54,557 bases of DNA. It comes from Rhizomucor pusillus. Taxonomy: Eukaryota > Mucoromycota > Mucoromycetes > Mucorales > Lichtheimiaceae. Positions 51,569 through 54,557 of the stretch are shown here, one piece after another. Made by a program: the position numbers and the translations under genes. The stretch's first letter is position 1. Every line of letters starts with the position of its first letter. The notes below the pieces were generated by a model, which was given only the letters and a program-made list of their open reading frames with translations, made no database searches and was not told where the DNA came from. The stretch lies in the NCBI GenBank assembly GCA_900175165.2, contig FWWN02000459.1, positions 1-54,557 on the forward strand. The letters are read 5' to 3'.

Positions 51569-53148
51569 AATTCAAGTTGCCCGCTTGTGCAAGACATATG
51601 ACATTGTGATCCTGGCTTTTTCGGATTGTGTCGATTCTTACTAATCTCTTTGCCATATCGTATGCGATTGATGCCTGATAGAAAAAGAAATGGAAGGCTG
51701 CGAGAAATGATATTTACTAGAGCTTGATGCAAGTATACTCAGTGCTACCCTGGAGTTCTGTCCTCATTAAATTTCTGGGAAAGCGGAAGTGCACTCCCAT
51801 TTCAAAGATGAGCTGTAGAACCAACTCTTGCAGTTTCACTATACTACCTTCTCAATGCAATTGTCATTTCAATTTCTATGAATTTAAGTAAAGCTTTCGT
51901 ATTCCGAATTACATTTAGACTTAGGAGGATCGTAGTCCATGCTGTATAAGTGTCTTTGTTTCGACCAAGTAGGTTTGAAACGAAGCTGAAAGCAAATTGC
52001 TTGGTTTTTCAATCAAAGAGAGTCTTCACCAGCACGAATAGTCCGAGATCGCATCGCCAAAAAGGAAGTTCTCATCTCGTCATACTGCCCGGTACGCCGC
52101 ACCGACTATCAAAAATGTAATACTTTGCGTGATAACACTTTCAATTTGATATCTTTCATCAAATTTGTGGCTATGTTCGGTCGCTAGATTACTCATTTTT
52201 TGCAATAGAAAGGGAGGGCCTGTATTTTACTTGTCTATTTTAGACATATCTACGCATAGTTACGGAGCTGCCGCCCTTGGCAAAGATGTCGTCTGCAAGA
52301 GCTAAATATGTGGTAATGCAAGGATCTTTGATTTATCGCGAGTCCTTACTATCAGGAACGTCGCACTAATTCGTCCACCTCACGACTTATCTTTGTCGCC
52401 TTGGTCCCTACAACCCATATTTTTATGCATGCGTATCTTTAAGCTGAATTCCTTGCTAGCATGCCTTCAAATGAACGCTCTTTGCAAACTTGAATTCCCT
52501 GCAAGGATCGACATTTTCGTGGATGTAGTCTATTCCCCTCATATCTCTTCCACATGTCAGTCTATATAGAACTCGGCTTGACAGATCGTTTTAGTATTGA
52601 TGCAGTGTACCCTTCCTACGACAGAAGATACTTTTGCGTTCAAGATAAAATATCGGCGTGATACGTTAAATTCATAGTTTGCATCTCCAAAATATGAAAT
52701 CCTAACAGGCTTTAAGAAAGTGCACATCAAGGGCTAAAAGTCCTCAGGGCAGCGGATGTTACCGCTGAGAGAACAGCAGATCACGGAATTGGGAGTTAAA
52801 TGCTTGTCACGCTCGCGATCCATTCGGTTGCCACAGTTTCTCTTCCTAAGGATACGTTGCTTTTTCTGGATTTTCGTTTAATGTTCATGTCCCTAATCTC
52901 AGACTCTCGCTGAAACAGCCTTTTGCAATGAGCTTGGTTTAGCCTCTGCGATTTTGCTACCTGCAATCATACCAGCGATGTTTATAATTTTACGTTCCGA
53001 CGATTTTGCTATTATGTAGCTCACGCTCCGATTGGATAGCCTTTCTGAGTTTCATATACAATTGTAATATATATTTGCACAAATGGCTACTACATTAAAT
53101 TGTAAGTGTTGTGATTTATATAATCATGCTCCTCAGTGTCAACACCAG
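51569..53148. other. Gene-free stretch
   Basis: 1.6 kb with no supported gene. A 50-residue coding-like fragment at about 52030-52190 (plus, ARIVRDRIAKKEVLISSY) may be a relic. No repeats recognised. Confidence 0.4.
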
Positions 53149-53222
53149 GACACCTTGGTGTAGTTGGTTATCACGTCTGTCTAACACACAGACGGTCGGC
53201 GGTTCGAATCCGCCAGGTGTCA
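53149..53222 (+). tRNA. tRNA-Val (anticodon AAC)
   Basis: Complete 74-base cloverleaf without intron. The acceptor stem GACACCT pairs with AGGTGTC, discriminator A. D-arm GTAGTTGGTTA, anticodon stem TCTGT/ACAGA with loop CTAACAC and AAC at 53183-53185, T arm GGCGG/CCGCC with GTTCGAATC. A T run at 53263 may serve as terminator. Confidence 0.95.
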
Positions 53223-54557
53223 TGTTCTGGATAGTTACGGACGTTCGGTGACCGTCCAGCTCTTTTTTTGCACAAGATAGACGGCACTTAACTACCGTTT
53301 GTTCTATTTTTTGTAAGATATTCATTCTTTTTACAGCGACAAACGATAACAAGGATATTTTATACAAAGAGCTCGATTTTCAAAATAAAATACGGAAATG
53401 GTATGAAGAGGAGACGGTCAGGAAACAACATAATATAAGTATTGTCATAGGATTTCTTTTTCTTTTTTTCTTGCTCTTTTCATCTCCCTTTTCATTTACA
53501 TGGAATATCCTTTTTATTTTTTAATGTGACAAGTCGGGGTCTATGCTACCAGGAAACTACTTTGGAAAGCGCGTCCCCAGCCCCCCCAAAAAAAGAACAA
53601 CTTGTAGATTTATAAGAGAAACCTGTTCCTCTTAGCACGGGTAAGTGATTTGTATCTTCCGTACTATAGAGAATTTTAACATTAATCCATTGAATATATT
53701 CAACTGTAAAAACGATGAAAGCGGTTTGCATGGAGGATTTATAACTTGCTCGAGACACATAAGAGTGTCTTGCCTTATTATGCGCGTAACATTAGCCTTG
53801 TTTGGATATAACAATCAATAAAATCTTCTCTTCATTGGAACTATATTAAACACCAAAAGAAAAGTAGACAACAGCCTGCCAAGGAAGCAAAAGCTCGCCA
53901 CAGTGACTAGTCTGACAATAAGACAATGGCTTTTCACCTATCGGCTCCACTCAATTTCAATGAACATTAACGAGTGCTATTTGTGCATGAACTGCAATCA
54001 AATGAGTACACTTCTAGTTTAAAATGAAAGCCATATTTCGTTTTTGAACATTGGACGCAAAAACAGTTGTGTAAAGTATGACATCTATAAATAATAGGAA
54101 TGCTTTTTCGACCGTGAGTGCATTGGTAAAGATTGTGAACAGGAGCTTCGTTTACAGTGAATTGGTACTGTACTGGAATCAGTACCCTAGAAAGTCCTGC
54201 ACTCTGGAAGAATCTTTTACAGAGAAGGAAAATAAAACTGAAAAGTTTCTTTTCACTGAATGATCTAAAATCATTCAGTATTGTATACATTCAGGCAAAT
54301 CAGGCTTGAGCTTCAAGGGAAGCTCCATTGTTACAAAGTACTCCTGTCTTCTTCAGTAAGATTATTCAAAGCTGTTTTGGGTAGTGGCAGTGTTACGTAA
54401 CTGAAAACTTAAGACGAGATGCGTGAAAGTAGGCTCGCTTCGTTTTCCCACTTATTTGCATATTGTCGAAGGAGCATATATCTGATTTAGGTTTACAGTC
54501 TAATTTCATAGATATTAGACTAACACTTCAATCCAAAGGAAAGTTATCTTTTTTTTT
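53223..54557. other. Gene-free right end of the window
   Basis: AT-rich, no supported gene; the longest frame (53967-54290, minus, 107 aa) is Cys/Phe rich without family features. Two perfect short inverted repeats are present: 54255-54264/54270-54279 (10-bp arms) and 54497-54504/54514-54521 (8-bp arms). Confidence 0.45.

Noticed and set aside
53116..53367. 83-aa minus-strand ORF over the right tRNA gene
   Set aside because: It is the reverse complement of the tRNA-Val gene, which explains its sequence entirely.

Overview
The window looks like nuclear DNA of a fungus, most likely a zygomycete-grade one (Mucoromycota, Mucorales-like). The reasons are compact multi-exon genes with introns mostly of 50-100 nt and plain GT..AG/TACTAAT-type signals, a fungal gene set (NUP192, RPN1, ATG12, SEC66/71, fused RRM-Pumilio protein), two nuclear tRNA genes and AT-rich spacers. 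The phylum is an inference. No bacterial, organellar or viral signature is seen.

Layout. 0-12.6 kb is gene-rich: a partial gene at the left edge behind a phased minisatellite, a small secreted cysteine-rich protein, mitochondrial 3-hydroxyacyl-CoA dehydrogenase, a two-RRM Pumilio protein, pinin, a two-helix membrane protein and cytosolic-type alanyl-tRNA synthetase. 12.6-16.6 kb is mostly debris (zinc-ribbon ORF, LINE reverse-transcriptase tail, one doubtful ORF). An uncharacterised acidic/Ser-rich protein gene sits at 16.7-18.0 kb.

19.2-29.5 kb is an accessory island. Two copies of a ~0.5 kb repeat in inverted orientation bound ~6.4 kb that holds a large decayed gene (frameshifted, with a YIGQT nuclease-like motif), paired GC-rich 44-bp repeats, a tRNA-Pro gene and a ~162-bp degenerate tandem array. 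To its right lie a coiled-coil/polyQ gene with one stop, an EXO1-like pseudogene containing an assembly gap, and a second fragment of the large decayed gene family.

29.6-51.6 kb is again dense housekeeping: NUP192/NUP205 nucleoporin (one apparent base missing near its N-terminus), eS6, an aldo-keto reductase, proteasome subunit RPN1 (15 exons) divergent from ATG12, a coiled-coil protein, eS10, a four-helix membrane protein, a FYRN/FYRC (TBRG1-like) protein and SEC66/71. The last 3 kb hold only a tRNA-Val gene and small inverted repeats.

The genes are unrelated housekeeping functions (beta-oxidation, translation, splicing, proteasome, autophagy, nuclear pore, ER translocation) without operon logic. 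A genome-wide property that stands out is splice-site use: 8 of about 63 modelled introns need a GC donor, mostly GCAAGT. Exon coordinates given in entries are manual models made by matching frame, splice signals and protein-family continuity; no alignment software was used.
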